Shown: piece by piece, positions 18,424-26,747 of the stretch
Layout of the letters: the number at the start of each line of letters is the position of its first letter
Position numbering within the stretch: position 1 is the first letter of the stretch
DNA from: Chromohalobacter israelensis
GTDB lineage: Bacteria > Pseudomonadota > Gammaproteobacteria > Pseudomonadales > Halomonadaceae
Length of the DNA stretch: 64,000 nucleotides
Reading direction: 5' to 3'
Assembly: GCA_000761475.1 (NCBI GenBank)
Contig: JQNW01000009.1
Location: 1 to 64,000, forward strand
The notes under the pieces: generated by a model
Told to the model about the DNA's origin: nothing
Seen by the model: the letters and a program-made list of their open reading frames with translations, nothing else
Database searches by the model: none
Position numbers and translations under genes: made by a program

Positions 18424-19503
18424 TCAAGTAGCGATTGTCGCCTGGTTGATTTCTTGGTGACGATGACGCAGCACATAGTATACCTCTCGGGCGATGTAGC
18501 GTTTCAGACAGCGAATAGCTTCCAGCTTGGAGTGCCCCTCCGTCACTCTCCGGGTGACATACGCTTGGGTTGTCGCATCCAGACGCAGTCGCCCGATGGC
18601 GATGATATGCAGAGCACTATTGGCGGCTCGATCGCCACCCCGGTTAAGCCTGTGGCGCTGTGTCTTGCCTGAGGAGGCTGGTATGGGACTGACGCCACAT
18701 AGCGCCGCAAAACTGGCTTCTGAACCAAGACGATCCGGATTGTCACCCGCCGTGATCAGCAACTGGGATGCCGACTCATAACCCACCGCCATTCGCGACA
18801 CCAGCGCTGGTGCAAGCTCATCGACGATGGCCTTGATCATGACATCAAGGTCAGCGACCTCGTCATGCAGCTCCAGGTAGCGGCGAGCGAGGGATTTCAA
18901 AGCGATGCGGTAGGCCATTGTGACGTCCCGATATCCACTCAAATCGGGGCGCCATGCGGCCAACGTACGAATCAACTGCATCCGCGTCATGTTCCTCAAC
19001 TGATCGCGGAGCTCCTCGGGAGCTGAGATCACCTGGGTCTGGATCATCTGAAGCGCCACACGGCGAGCAGCCACGGCAGTCTTCCGGCAGACCTTCAGCA
19101 CGCGCAAGGCTTCGATCATGCCGTCACGGGTCTTTGGGGTGACGGTACGGATGCCCGCATACGCCGCATGGGCAGCATTCTCCGCATCAATAGTATCGTC
19201 CTTGCCACGCTTTCGGCGGACAGTCTTGTCGGGGGTGGTGACCTCCAGAACAGTGATCCCGTTGCGCTGCAAGTAACGCAGCAAACCAGCCCCATAGGTC
19301 CCGGTGCACTCGATGCCCACTCGGCTGAGCTCACCGAAGCTACGCATCCAGGCCAGCATGGTCTTGTAGCCATGTCGGGTGGTCGGAAAACTGGCGACAC
19401 CAAGCACCCGGTCATGAGTATCCACGACAGCGGCCACATGGAGATCCTTGTGGGTGTCGACGCCACCGAAAATGTCAGGGCGATCACTGTGATGCTGAGT
19501 CAT
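18424..19503 (-). CDS. IS110-family transposase (DEDD recombinase)
   Basis: A 359-aa recombinase of the IS110 family. The N-terminal RuvC-like catalytic residues are visible in FGGVDTHKDLHVAAV, GIECTGTYGAGLL and KDDTIDAENAAHA. The C-terminal Tnp domain carries the conserved serine region ALCGVSPIPASSGKTQRHRLNRGG. The protein looks complete. In the IS110 subgroup the long non-coding end lies 5' of the transposase and encodes the bridge RNA; here at least 320 non-coding bases precede it. The element interrupts or abuts an older IS3-like remnant. Its outer ends could not be fixed because IS110 elements lack inverted repeats. Confidence 0.93.
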   Translation of the reverse strand: MTQHHSDRPDIFGGVDTHKDLHVAAVVDTHDRVLGVASFPTTRHGYKTMLAWMRSFGELSRVGIECTGTYGAGLLRYLQRNGITVLEVTTPDKTVRRKRGKDDTIDAENAAHAAYAGIRTVTPKTRDGMIEALRVLKVCRKTAVAARRVALQMIQTQVISAPEELRDQLRNMTRMQLIRTLAAWRPDLSGYRDVTMAYRIALKSLARRYLELHDEVADLDVMIKAIVDELAPALVSRMAVGYESASQLLITAGDNPDRLGSEASFAALCGVSPIPASSGKTQRHRLNRGGDRAANSALHIIAIGRLRLDATTQAYVTRRVTEGHSKLEAIRCLKRYIAREVYYVLRHRHQEINQATIAT

Positions 19504-19822
19504 GACGTTTCTCCAGGCTATCAGTGCAAGGTGGCTTCACCGAGTGCGATAGCCTGGACACGACAGTAATGAGACAGGCACCGAGCGTCAGGCCCTTCTT
19601 GAGTCACATGCATCGACGAGGTGAGCCCTCGCCGTCAGGTGTTCCCGGATCACCGACAGGTCCGTGGAAAGACACACTACCCGGGTCGATCAGAGTGGGA
19701 GTCAGGAGATCCGAGAACCCTTACGGCACCAGGTCTTTCAGCATAGGTCGATCGCTGTGTGAGTCAGGTCAACCCCGGAACACCTGGCATCTCTCAGTAT
19801 TACTGTCTGAGTGATGAATCAG
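19504..19822 (-). ncRNA. IS110 non-coding end, candidate bridge RNA region
   Basis: The region before the transposase is non-coding and structured. Ten-base arms CCAGGCTATC (19513-19522) and GATAGCCTGG (19548-19557) enclose a nested GGTG-GCTT-CACC hairpin immediately before the transposase ATG. Further out an imperfect 23-base direct repeat occurs at 19684-19706 and 19746-19768 (GGTCGATC...AGTCAGG), with a GGTG/CACC hairpin between it and the transposase. In IS621 and relatives this end encodes an RNA whose two loops pair with target and donor DNA. Exact RNA limits and strand are inferred from the family. Confidence 0.5.
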
Positions 19823-20219
19823 TGGTTGATGCCCCGGCCCCTGGCGCGCAGTGTCTGGAACAGACGATCACGCCCCAGATGCAGGCTCACGCCAGCCTGC
19901 TTGTGCAACAGATAACGGAGCTTGCGAACACCGATCCAGTACTGGCAAATGCAGCTCTTGCGGACAAAAACGATCACTCTCAGATCCCGGTCTGCACGCT
20001 TTTTGCGACGTCCGCCACCCCCCCTGATACCAGGCCTGGCGGCTGATACCCAGAAAGCGGCATGCCGTGCTGATGGTCAACCCGATAACGCTTTCTTGCG
20101 TGAGGACCTGGTGGACCGCTTTCGCCAGCGCCCGGCCGGGCGCTGGCCGTTGTGCTGGTCAAGAGGTGAATGGCGGCGGGTATCGGATAGGAATCGGTTG
20201 CAGCGATTCAGTTGGTGGT
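19823..20219 (-). pseudogene. remnant of an IS3-like transposase (OrfB), frameshifted
   Basis: Minus-strand fragments in different frames read like an IS3-family OrfB. One is ISTACRFLGISRQAWYQGG, the usual N-terminal helix-turn-helix. The other is VRKLRYLLHKQAGVSLHLGRDRLFQTLRARG, the region before the DDE core. A frame change lies between them and the catalytic core is absent. The remnant ends near the IS110 non-coding end on one side and the IS5 target duplication on the other, so it is probably an old insertion cut by the newer elements. Confidence 0.65.
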
Positions 20220-20322
20220 CTAAGGAATCGCTGATCAATTCGTCTCTGAGCGGTTGAAGGGCTCAGAGTGGCACAACCATCGCGTCAGCGATCATTTTCT
20301 GACCACCTCAGGGGGGCCGTTT

Positions 20323-20353
20323 CCCTGCCAGGCGGATTATCCGGCTGGCAGGG
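20323..20353. repeat. 31-base near-perfect dyad inside the IS5 3' end
   Basis: Outer arms CCCTGCCAG / CTGGCAGGG, one G-G mismatch, inner palindrome CGGATTATCCG. It lies only six bases after the transposase stop codon on the transposase strand. No T run follows, so it may block read-through or protect mRNA rather than act as a canonical terminator. Confidence 0.7.
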
Positions 20354-20358
20354 CAGAT

Positions 20359-21357
20359 TCAAGGCGCACTGGCCCCATCAACTTGGCCCTCGCATCGTGT
20401 CGCCAGCACCAGGTTGGCCAGCCCGAACAGGCTGAAGAGTTGCGCCTGGTTCTTGGCCAGCCCCTTGTAGCGCGTTTTGCGGTAGCCGAAGAGGTTCTTG
20501 ATGACATGAAACGGGTGCTCGACCTTGGCACGGATGCTGGCCTTGGCCTTTTCGAATGCCAGCAGCAGCGTTTTCATGGGGCTGCCGTCCATCTTCTTGA
20601 TGGCGCCGCGCTTGGCGGCCACGCAGCATTTGGAATCCGGAGCATCCTTCTCTTCGTCGAGATGTTTCCACATGCCGGTGTAGCCCGCATCGCCGTATAC
20701 CCGTTTGTCATCCTCCCGGACCAGAGCGCCGGCCATGGTGACATCGGCAACGTTGGCCGAGGTCGCGGCGACGCTGTGAGTCAGTCCGGTGACGGCATCG
20801 ACGCCGATATGGGCCTTCATCCCGAAGTACCACTGGTTGCCCTTCTTGGTCTGTTTCATCTCTGGATCGCGCTGCTTGATCTTGTTCTTGGTGGAAGGGG
20901 CGGCCGCCACGATGGTGGCGTCGACGATCGTGCCCTCGCGCATGAATAACCCTTTCTCGGCCAGGTGGGCGTTGATCTCCTCGAAGATCCGCTGGGTCAG
21001 GGCATGCTTCTCCAGCAAGTGGCGGAAACGCAGCAGCGTGGTCGCGTCCGGCACGCTCTCGATGGTCAAGTCGACACCCACGAAGTCGCGCATCGCCTGG
21101 CTATCGTAGATAGCATCTTCAAGTGCCTCGTCGGCGAGCGCATACCACTGCTGCAGGAAGTAGATCCGCAGCATGCGCTCCAGGCCGATGGGCGGACGGC
21201 CGCGCTTGCCCGTTGCGTTCGGGAAGTAAGACGGCGACAGCGCGTCGATGAGCCGTTGCCAAGGCACCAGCGCCTCCATCTGGGTCAGGAACCGCTCGCG
21301 GCGGGTCACCTTTTTCTTGTTCTGGTATTCGGCTTGGGCGAACGAGATCTGCTTCAT
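20359..21357 (-). CDS. IS5-family transposase
   Basis: A 332-aa DDE transposase. The N-terminal DUF772-type region has LERMLRIYFLQQWYALADEALEDAIYDS. The catalytic triad is in GTIVDATIVAAP (first Asp), RVYGDAGYTGM (second Asp) and IRAKVEHPFHVIKNLFGYRKTRYKG (Glu). No frameshift or premature stop is seen, so the element should be active. Another long frame on the opposite strand is a shadow. Confidence 0.95.
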   Translation of the reverse strand: MKQISFAQAEYQNKKKVTRRERFLTQMEALVPWQRLIDALSPSYFPNATGKRGRPPIGLERMLRIYFLQQWYALADEALEDAIYDSQAMRDFVGVDLTIESVPDATTLLRFRHLLEKHALTQRIFEEINAHLAEKGLFMREGTIVDATIVAAAPSTKNKIKQRDPEMKQTKKGNQWYFGMKAHIGVDAVTGLTHSVAATSANVADVTMAGALVREDDKRVYGDAGYTGMWKHLDEEKDAPDSKCCVAAKRGAIKKMDGSPMKTLLLAFEKAKASIRAKVEHPFHVIKNLFGYRKTRYKGLAKNQAQLFSLFGLANLVLATRCEGQVDGASAP

Positions 21358-21497
21358 CGGGTAGCTCGGTCAGGTGGTGACAGGGTAGCCAGATTCTACC
21401 CCGCCGATGGCGATCAGGCAGCTGCGGCGGGATTTATGCAGCGTTTCCCTAATGCAAGTTCGAGAGGTTTCGTTCTTCTAACAATCAGGGGTGTCAC

Positions 21498-21854
21498 ATG
21501 AACACTTTTTGGCCGGTGGGTGCTGTGATCGTGACCATGGCGATTTCCTTCGTCTCGGCGCCTGACAGCGCCGCTGATATCGAATGCAGTCGGGATGGCA
21601 TTCGATCATCGATGATGGAGAAACGAGCCTCTTTCCTGGCGTTTCTGGAGGGGGTCGATGACCCAGAGTCGGTTCTCGAAAAGTATCGGAGCGAGTTCGA
21701 GGCACTTCGTGAGCGATATGACTACGAGAGCATCTACGCGGAGCTAGAAAGCTTGGAAGAGAATCCCGAGCAGCAGCCATCACCTGAGCTCTGTGAAAGG
21801 GTTCAGGAGTCCGGCAAGGTCGTTGATAGCTTCATCAAGTCCCACTCCGATTAA
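21498..21854 (+). CDS. small secreted protein of unknown function
   Basis: A 118-aa product not recognised as a family. The first 26 residues form a likely Sec signal peptide (FWPVGAVIVTMAISFVSAPDSAA). The mature part is short, acidic and helical (MEKRASFLAFLEGVDDPESVLEKYRSEFEALRERYDYESIYAELESLEEN) with two cysteines, one near each end, that could form a disulfide in the periplasm. AGGGGTG lies five bases before the ATG. It starts 46 bases outside the right duplication of the IS5 element, which probably separated it from its former upstream region. The next gene downstream is a tRNA on the opposite strand. Confidence 0.65.
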   Translation: MNTFWPVGAVIVTMAISFVSAPDSAADIECSRDGIRSSMMEKRASFLAFLEGVDDPESVLEKYRSEFEALRERYDYESIYAELESLEENPEQQPSPELCERVQESGKVVDSFIKSHSD

Positions 21855-22048
21855 TCCTTGTCAGAAAGCGCCTGGCGCAAAGCCGGGCGACGTCCGCAGG
21901 GAACCAACGCGATGCGTTTCCGCATCGGCAAACTGCGTTCTGCTGGCCTTCGACTGCCGGAGCTGGCCTCGGTCTTGGCTGGGGGCGAGGGCAGGTGGAG
22001 CGGAGCCTATCAAGATGAGGAGACATGCGGTATTGGCGTGCCTTGCGA

Positions 22049-22125
22049 TGGCGCCCCCGATAGGATTCGAACCTATGACCTATCCCTTAGGAGGGGATTG
22101 CTCTATCCAGCTGAGCTACGGGGGC
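22049..22125 (-). tRNA. tRNA-Arg (anticodon CCU)
   Basis: Full cloverleaf on the minus strand. The acceptor stem is GCCCCCG/CGGGGGC with discriminator G and an encoded CCA. The D arm is GCTCAGCTGGATAGAGC, the anticodon stem ATCCC/GGGAT with loop CTCCTAA, and the T arm carries GGTTCGAATCC. It reads AGG codons. The 3' end faces the IS-rich region at 14-21.5 kb, and this tRNA is a frequent integration target, but no integrase is present and no copy of its 3' end was noticed. Confidence 0.97.
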
Positions 22126-22140
22126 GTGATCGGGTGGGCA

Positions 22141-24651
22141 TTATAAGCGCCCGGGCGCCTGGGATAAACCCGCGTTTTGCCTGGATTCTGCGAGAAGCGC
22201 CAGCGGATAGAGCGGCTCTGCGTCCTCGGCGAGATAGTGAGCTTCGAGTTCCTGGCTGGGCAGGGGATGGCCGATGAGAAAGCCCTGTACCATGTCGCAG
22301 CCCAACTGCCGCAGTACATCCAGTTGTTCGACGCTTTCGACGCCTTCGGCCAGGACGACGCGCTGCATGGCATGGGCCATGTCGATGATGCCGCTGACGT
22401 AGCGGCGTTGCTGGGGACGCTCGGCGAGGTGGCGAATCACCGTCTGGTCGATCTTCACGATGTCGATGGGGAGCTGGTTGGCATATGTCAGCGAGGATAC
22501 GCCGGAGCCGAAGTCGTCGAGGGCGATTTGCGCGCCGAGTCGACGGGCATGCTGAAGCTGGTTGTACGCCAGGTCGATGTCGTGGAACTGGGCGGTTTCC
22601 ACCACTTCCACGTTGAGAAAGGGCGAAGCGAGGGCGTGACGTTCGCGAGCCTGTGCCATGTCGTCGGCGAGCTGGCCGGATTCGACCTGGTCGCGCGTCA
22701 CGTTGATGCTGACGGTCACCGCCATGTCGCGTGCCTGAAAGCGCTGTACGGTATGCGCGGCCTGGTTGACCAGCCAGGCGCTATAGGCACGCTCCAGGGA
22801 CGAGTGATTGACGATATCGATGAAATGATGCGGTGCGAGCAAGCCCTGCTCGGGGTGGTACCAGCGCACCAGGGCCTCGAAGCTGACGATGCGCCCGTCG
22901 TTCAACGAGAGAATCGGCTGATAGAAAAGGGCCAGCTCACCGTCGTCCAGCGCGGTCTGTAGTCGGGTGTAGAGGTCGTCGCCGTTGGCTTGCTGATGCT
23001 CGGTGATGGCGACCTGATTCTTGCCACGACTCTTGGCTTCGTACATTGCACTGTCGGCGGCGGCGATCAGGGCGTCCGGGGCAAAGCGGCTGTCGTCGGT
23101 ATAGGCGATGCCCACCGAGGCGGAAAGCGTGATGGCATGTTCGCCGCGCAGCGCGATGGGGCTGATCAGATCATCGAGAATCTTGAAGGCGACCTTTTCG
23201 GCCTTTTCCGCGCTGCGCATGCCTGCCAGTGCGATGACGAATTCGTCGCCGCCCAGACGGGCGACCAGATCGGTGCTGCGCGTCTGTTGCTTGAGCCGTT
23301 GGGCGATGGTCACGAGAGCGTCATCGCCGGCGGCATGGCCATAGGTGTCATTGACCGGCTTGAAGTCGTCGAGGTCGATGAACAGGACGGCGATTCCGAT
23401 GCCGGTGTAGGAAAGCCCGGAGAGCAGGTTTTCCAGTGCATCGCCGAAGTGTTCGCGATTGAACAGGCCCGTGAGCGGGTCGTAAATCGCGCGTCGTTCC
23501 AGGCGTGCCTGTTTCAGGTGCTTTTGGGTGATGTCGCGAAAGACGGCGATATAGTGCGTGATGGTGCCGTCGGCATCGTGGATCGCCGAAATGGTGGCGT
23601 TTTCGATCAACTGGCGGCCATCCTTGCGCACATTCCAGATATCGCCTGTCCAGTAGCCTTGCTGATGCACCGTGGCGAACAGGTTGTGGTAGAAGTTCGC
23701 ATCGTGCTTGCCCGAGGACAGCAGGTGCGGCTTGCGTCCCAGGGCTTCGTCGGCACTGTAGCCGGTGAGCTTCGTGAACGCGGGATTGACGTCGATGATG
23801 CGCTTGTCGGCATCGGTCACGAGGATGCCGTCGTGGGTGCTGTCGAAGACCGTTTCGGCCAGCGCCATGCGCTCCGTGGCGAGCTTGCGTGCAGTGACGT
23901 CGGTCGTGTAGCCGTGCCACAGCGTGCCGCCGTTGGACAAGCGGGTGGGCACGGCGGAGCATTCCAGCCAGCGTAGCCCGCGAGTGGGATGATGATAGCG
24001 AAAGACGACCTGGCATAACCGCAGCGAGGTGGCGGAGGATGTCAGCGAGCCACGCAGTCGCGTGCGATCGTCGTCCTCGATCCGGGAGAAGAAGCATTCG
24101 GCGTCGTGCGTCAATGCCATGCGCTCGAGGCCGCAGTAATCGGCCAGGCGTTCACTGACGTGAGGGAAGTCACCGCGACCGTCGGGGGCTTGCCGGTAGT
24201 GGAACAGCACACCGGGCACCTGGGCGTTGAGTCGATCGAGCAGGCGGTTCTGGTGTCGCCAGCGCGTTCGCGGGCGCAGCCGTTGGCTGACATCGCGCTG
24301 CACGCCGACCAGATAGCAGTGACCGTCGCGGCTGTACAAGGGCGCCAACGTGAGCTCGTTATCGTATCGCGAGCCATCCTTGCGACGGTTTTCATGGGTC
24401 ATCGTCACCGGGGTGCGGTGTTCGATGGCGCGACGCAGGCAATGACTCGCCTCGGGGGCGAGGTCGACCGTCTGCAGCAGGCGGCATGAGCGTCCCAGCA
24501 CTTCCTCGCGCGTATAGCCTGTCAGCTGTTCGAACCCCTTGTTGGCGAACACCAGCGGACAGCCGGGCAGGTCGCCATCGGCAATCGTGAGGGCGATGCC
24601 AGGGACTTCCAGCAGCTCGGTCAGTGACGGCGGCAAGGTGTGTGGAGCCAA
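22141..24651 (-). CDS. PAS-PAS-GGDEF-EAL cyclic di-GMP signalling protein
   Basis: An 836-aa cytoplasmic protein without transmembrane segments. A first PAS/PAC unit lies at about residues 10-130 (FANKGFEQLTGYTREEVLGRSCRLLQ). A divergent PAS follows at about 145-260, then a canonical PAS (VFDSTHDGILVTDADKRIIDVNPAFTKLTGYSADEALG) at about 265-385. The cyclase domain has an intact RLGGDEFVIAL with DPLTGLFNR. The EAL domain has FEALVRW, SINVTRDQV, DDFGSGVSSLTYANQLPIDIVKID and EGVES. Most metal and substrate residues are kept, but LNVEVVE replaces the more usual LELEITE. Both making and degrading c-di-GMP are possible. Confidence 0.93.
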   Translation of the reverse strand: MAPHTLPPSLTELLEVPGIALTIADGDLPGCPLVFANKGFEQLTGYTREEVLGRSCRLLQTVDLAPEASHCLRRAIEHRTPVTMTHENRRKDGSRYDNELTLAPLYSRDGHCYLVGVQRDVSQRLRPRTRWRHQNRLLDRLNAQVPGVLFHYRQAPDGRGDFPHVSERLADYCGLERMALTHDAECFFSRIEDDDRTRLRGSLTSSATSLRLCQVVFRYHHPTRGLRWLECSAVPTRLSNGGTLWHGYTTDVTARKLATERMALAETVFDSTHDGILVTDADKRIIDVNPAFTKLTGYSADEALGRKPHLLSSGKHDANFYHNLFATVHQQGYWTGDIWNVRKDGRQLIENATISAIHDADGTITHYIAVFRDITQKHLKQARLERRAIYDPLTGLFNREHFGDALENLLSGLSYTGIGIAVLFIDLDDFKPVNDTYGHAAGDDALVTIAQRLKQQTRSTDLVARLGGDEFVIALAGMRSAEKAEKVAFKILDDLISPIALRGEHAITLSASVGIAYTDDSRFAPDALIAAADSAMYEAKSRGKNQVAITEHQQANGDDLYTRLQTALDDGELALFYQPILSLNDGRIVSFEALVRWYHPEQGLLAPHHFIDIVNHSSLERAYSAWLVNQAAHTVQRFQARDMAVTVSINVTRDQVESGQLADDMAQARERHALASPFLNVEVVETAQFHDIDLAYNQLQHARRLGAQIALDDFGSGVSSLTYANQLPIDIVKIDQTVIRHLAERPQQRRYVSGIIDMAHAMQRVVLAEGVESVEQLDVLRQLGCDMVQGFLIGHPLPSQELEAHYLAEDAEPLYPLALLAESRQNAGLSQAPGRL

Positions 24652-24875
24652 GGGTCTCGTGTCCTATGCGTTCTCCACGCGGCGGCGTGGTGATGGCGTG
24701 GTTTCACCGGTCGAAGGCCGGGCCGCGATACAATGACTTGCCGTGGCATGCGCTGGCGGGCCCGGTACCGGTCGCCATGCACGAAAGCCCCGGGTGCTCT
24801 GGGCTGGAGGCGACCCCCCAGCAACGCTAGACTACCCGTTTTTGGTATTCCGGCGCCAGACATTGCCCCGAAAAG

Positions 24876-24893
24876 TGTCGGCAAATGCCGACA
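24876..24893. promoter_or_regulatory. 18-base palindrome upstream of cmoM, candidate operator
   Basis: Perfect eight-base arms TGTCGGCA and TGCCGACA around AA, immediately followed by the AT-rich CATTTTATAACG, a likely -10 area. It lies 31 bases before the cmoM start and fits a dimeric repressor site. The cognate regulator is not identifiable. The rest of the 273-base gap back to the GGDEF-EAL gene shows no gene. Confidence 0.45.
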
Positions 24894-24924
24894 TTTTATA
24901 ACGTTTGCATGATAGGTGAGGTCA

Positions 24925-25731
24925 GTGGGCAGAGCGAAGCACGAGGAGACGGCCGATGATGCCACCAAGCGCGATCGGGTCTTCGACGGCCTGGCCGACA
25001 AGTTCGCCGCCGGCTTGTACGGCACGCCGCGTGGCGCGATTCGCCTGGCGGTGCTCGAGCATGTCCTGCCCCGTGAGTTGCCCGCCGACGCTCGTCCGGC
25101 GCTGGACGTGGGTGCCGGTCTGGGGCAGATGAGCGAGTGGCTGGCCCGGCGCGGGCATGCCGTGACCCTGGTCGAGCCCTCCCGGGACATGCGCGAACGT
25201 GCCATGGCCAGGGTGGCGGGGCTGGCGGTCACGCCGCTGGATGCCACCTGGCAAACGCTGGCCGAGCGTGCCCCCGGTCCCTGGGGGCTGATCATCTGCC
25301 ATGCGGTACTGGAATGGCTGGCCGAGCCGCGTGACGCCTTTGCGCGCCTGGCGTCGCTGCTGGCGCCTGGCGGGTACTTGTCGGTGATGGTCTTCAATCG
25401 CGATGCGCTGCGCTTTTCCAATGTGGTCAAGGGCAATCTCGCCAAGGCGCTCGACGACCGTCTGGAGGGGCTGGGCAAGCGCCAGCGCCTGACGCCGATC
25501 TCACCGCTCACCGATGCCCAGGTGCGCGCGTGGAGCCAGGAGGCGGGGCTGTCGCTGGTCTCGGTCACGGGAGTGCGTATCTTCCACGACTATCTGGCCG
25601 ACCGCGATGTCTCGCCCGAAAAGCTCGATCAGCTCATCGAGCTCGAGTGTCGTTACTGTCAGCAAGACCCTCACTGGCGGCTGGGCCGTTATCTGCATTA
25701 CACATTGTTCAAACCGGAGACTGCGTCATGA
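24925..25731 (+). CDS. cmoM: tRNA 5-carboxymethoxyuridine methyltransferase CmoM
   Basis: A SAM-dependent methyltransferase that converts cmo5U34 to the methyl ester mcmo5U in certain tRNAs. The family signature FDGLADKFAAGLYGTPRGAIRLAVL is at the N-terminus. The SAM site is LDVGAGLGQMSEWLA, and the tail HWRLGRYLHYTLFKP is typical. A GTG start with TAGGTGAGG just upstream gives 268 aa; an earlier GTG lacks a ribosome binding site. The stop overlaps the rsmC ATG by four bases. CmoA and CmoB, which supply the substrate, are encoded 12 kb downstream in the window. Confidence 0.88.
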   Translation: MGRAKHEETADDATKRDRVFDGLADKFAAGLYGTPRGAIRLAVLEHVLPRELPADARPALDVGAGLGQMSEWLARRGHAVTLVEPSRDMRERAMARVAGLAVTPLDATWQTLAERAPGPWGLIICHAVLEWLAEPRDAFARLASLLAPGGYLSVMVFNRDALRFSNVVKGNLAKALDDRLEGLGKRQRLTPISPLTDAQVRAWSQEAGLSLVSVTGVRIFHDYLADRDVSPEKLDQLIELECRYCQQDPHWRLGRYLHYTLFKPETAS

Positions 25732-26729
25732 GCGCCGAGACGCCCCCTTGTCAATTGCTCGAGCGTCAGTCGGAGGCGTATCGCGACTGGTTGTGGGTCG
25801 CGCCCCCCCACGATGCGTGGCTGCACACCATGGGCGGCAGCGTCTGGAGTGCCGATGCCGCGATTTGCCAGGCCTGGCGCGCGCGCGGACGTCCCGTGCA
25901 TGCTGATCTGGCACCGACCTTGACCGCACCGGTGCCCGGCGCCGTGCTGTTCTGGCCCAAGGCGCATGCGCTGGGCGAGTGGTGGCTGCTGGCGCTGTGT
26001 GCCGCGCTTCCCGAGGGGACGCCGCTGCAAGTGGTCGGCGAGCACCAGGGTGGGGTCAAGCGCGTGCTCAAGTCGCTGGCGGCGCTGGGCCTGGGGTGCC
26101 GCAAGGTGGACAGCGCTCGACGCTGCACCTTGTACGCCACGCGCACCGCGCGGTTGGCGTTGTCGCCGGAGGCGGCCTGGACACGCTTCGAGGCGGCGGG
26201 ACTGACCCTGGAAAGTCATCCCGGCGTCTTCGGTCATGGCAAGCTGGATGACGGCACGCGACAACTGCTTGAAGTGCTGCCCACGGCATTGGGCGATCCC
26301 GCGGGACAACGTGTGCTCGATGTGGGCTGCGGCGACGGCATTCTCGGCGCATGGCTCGGCGTACGGGGCGCGCAGGTCGCGGCGGTGGATCTCGACGCCT
26401 TCGCGGTGGCGGCGACGCGGCGCACCTTTCAGGCCAACGGGGTCGCGGGCGAGGCCTGGCAAAGCGATGTCTTCGGTGACGTCTCGGGCAGCTACGACGC
26501 CATCGTCAGCAACCCGCCGTTCCATCAGCAGCGCGCCATCGACTACGGCCCCGCGGAGCGTCTGATCCGCGAAGCGCCGGCCCGGCTCGTGCCCGGCGGA
26601 CGCCTGGTGCTGGTGGCCAATGCCTTCCTGCCGTACCCACGCTGGCTGGAAGACGCCTTCGGCGAGTTCACGGTGCTGGCCGATGATCGGCGTTTTCGGG
26701 TCTACCAGGCGGTGAAGACGAGACGCTGA
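25728..26729 (+). CDS. rsmC: 16S rRNA (guanine-N2)-methyltransferase RsmC-like
   Basis: A 333-aa rRNA methyltransferase expected to form m2G1207 in the 30S subunit. It has the RsmC architecture of two related methyltransferase domains. The N-terminal one is degenerate. The C-terminal one carries the SAM motif VLDVGCGDGILGAWLG and the catalytic IVSNPPFHQ. Length and the stretch EVLPTALGDPAGQRVLDVGCG fit RsmC better than RlmG, which is longer, but the two are close. ATGA overlap with cmoM implies coupled translation, so two RNA methyltransferases share one operon. Confidence 0.85.
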   Translation: MSAETPPCQLLERQSEAYRDWLWVAPPHDAWLHTMGGSVWSADAAICQAWRARGRPVHADLAPTLTAPVPGAVLFWPKAHALGEWWLLALCAALPEGTPLQVVGEHQGGVKRVLKSLAALGLGCRKVDSARRCTLYATRTARLALSPEAAWTRFEAAGLTLESHPGVFGHGKLDDGTRQLLEVLPTALGDPAGQRVLDVGCGDGILGAWLGVRGAQVAAVDLDAFAVAATRRTFQANGVAGEAWQSDVFGDVSGSYDAIVSNPPFHQQRAIDYGPAERLIREAPARLVPGGRLVLVANAFLPYPRWLEDAFGEFTVLADDRRFRVYQAVKTRR

Positions 26730-26747
26730 CGCTGCACCAGGCCCGGC

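Larger units (their letters stand above)
20224..21448 (-). mobile_element. complete IS5-family element with 4-bp target duplication
   Basis: The terminal inverted repeats begin GGAATCGCTGATCAATTC (left) and, on the other strand, GGAAACGCTGCATAAATC (right). They are flanked by CTAA at 20220-20223 and 21449-21452. The duplication fits the CWAR target of the IS5 subgroup. The element is 1225 bp with one intact transposase. Between the transposase stop and the left end lies a long dyad at 20323-20353, arms CCCTGCCAG and CTGGCAGGG around CGGATTATCCG. It probably acts as a transcription barrier. Intact ORF and clean duplication indicate a recent insertion. Confidence 0.9.
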
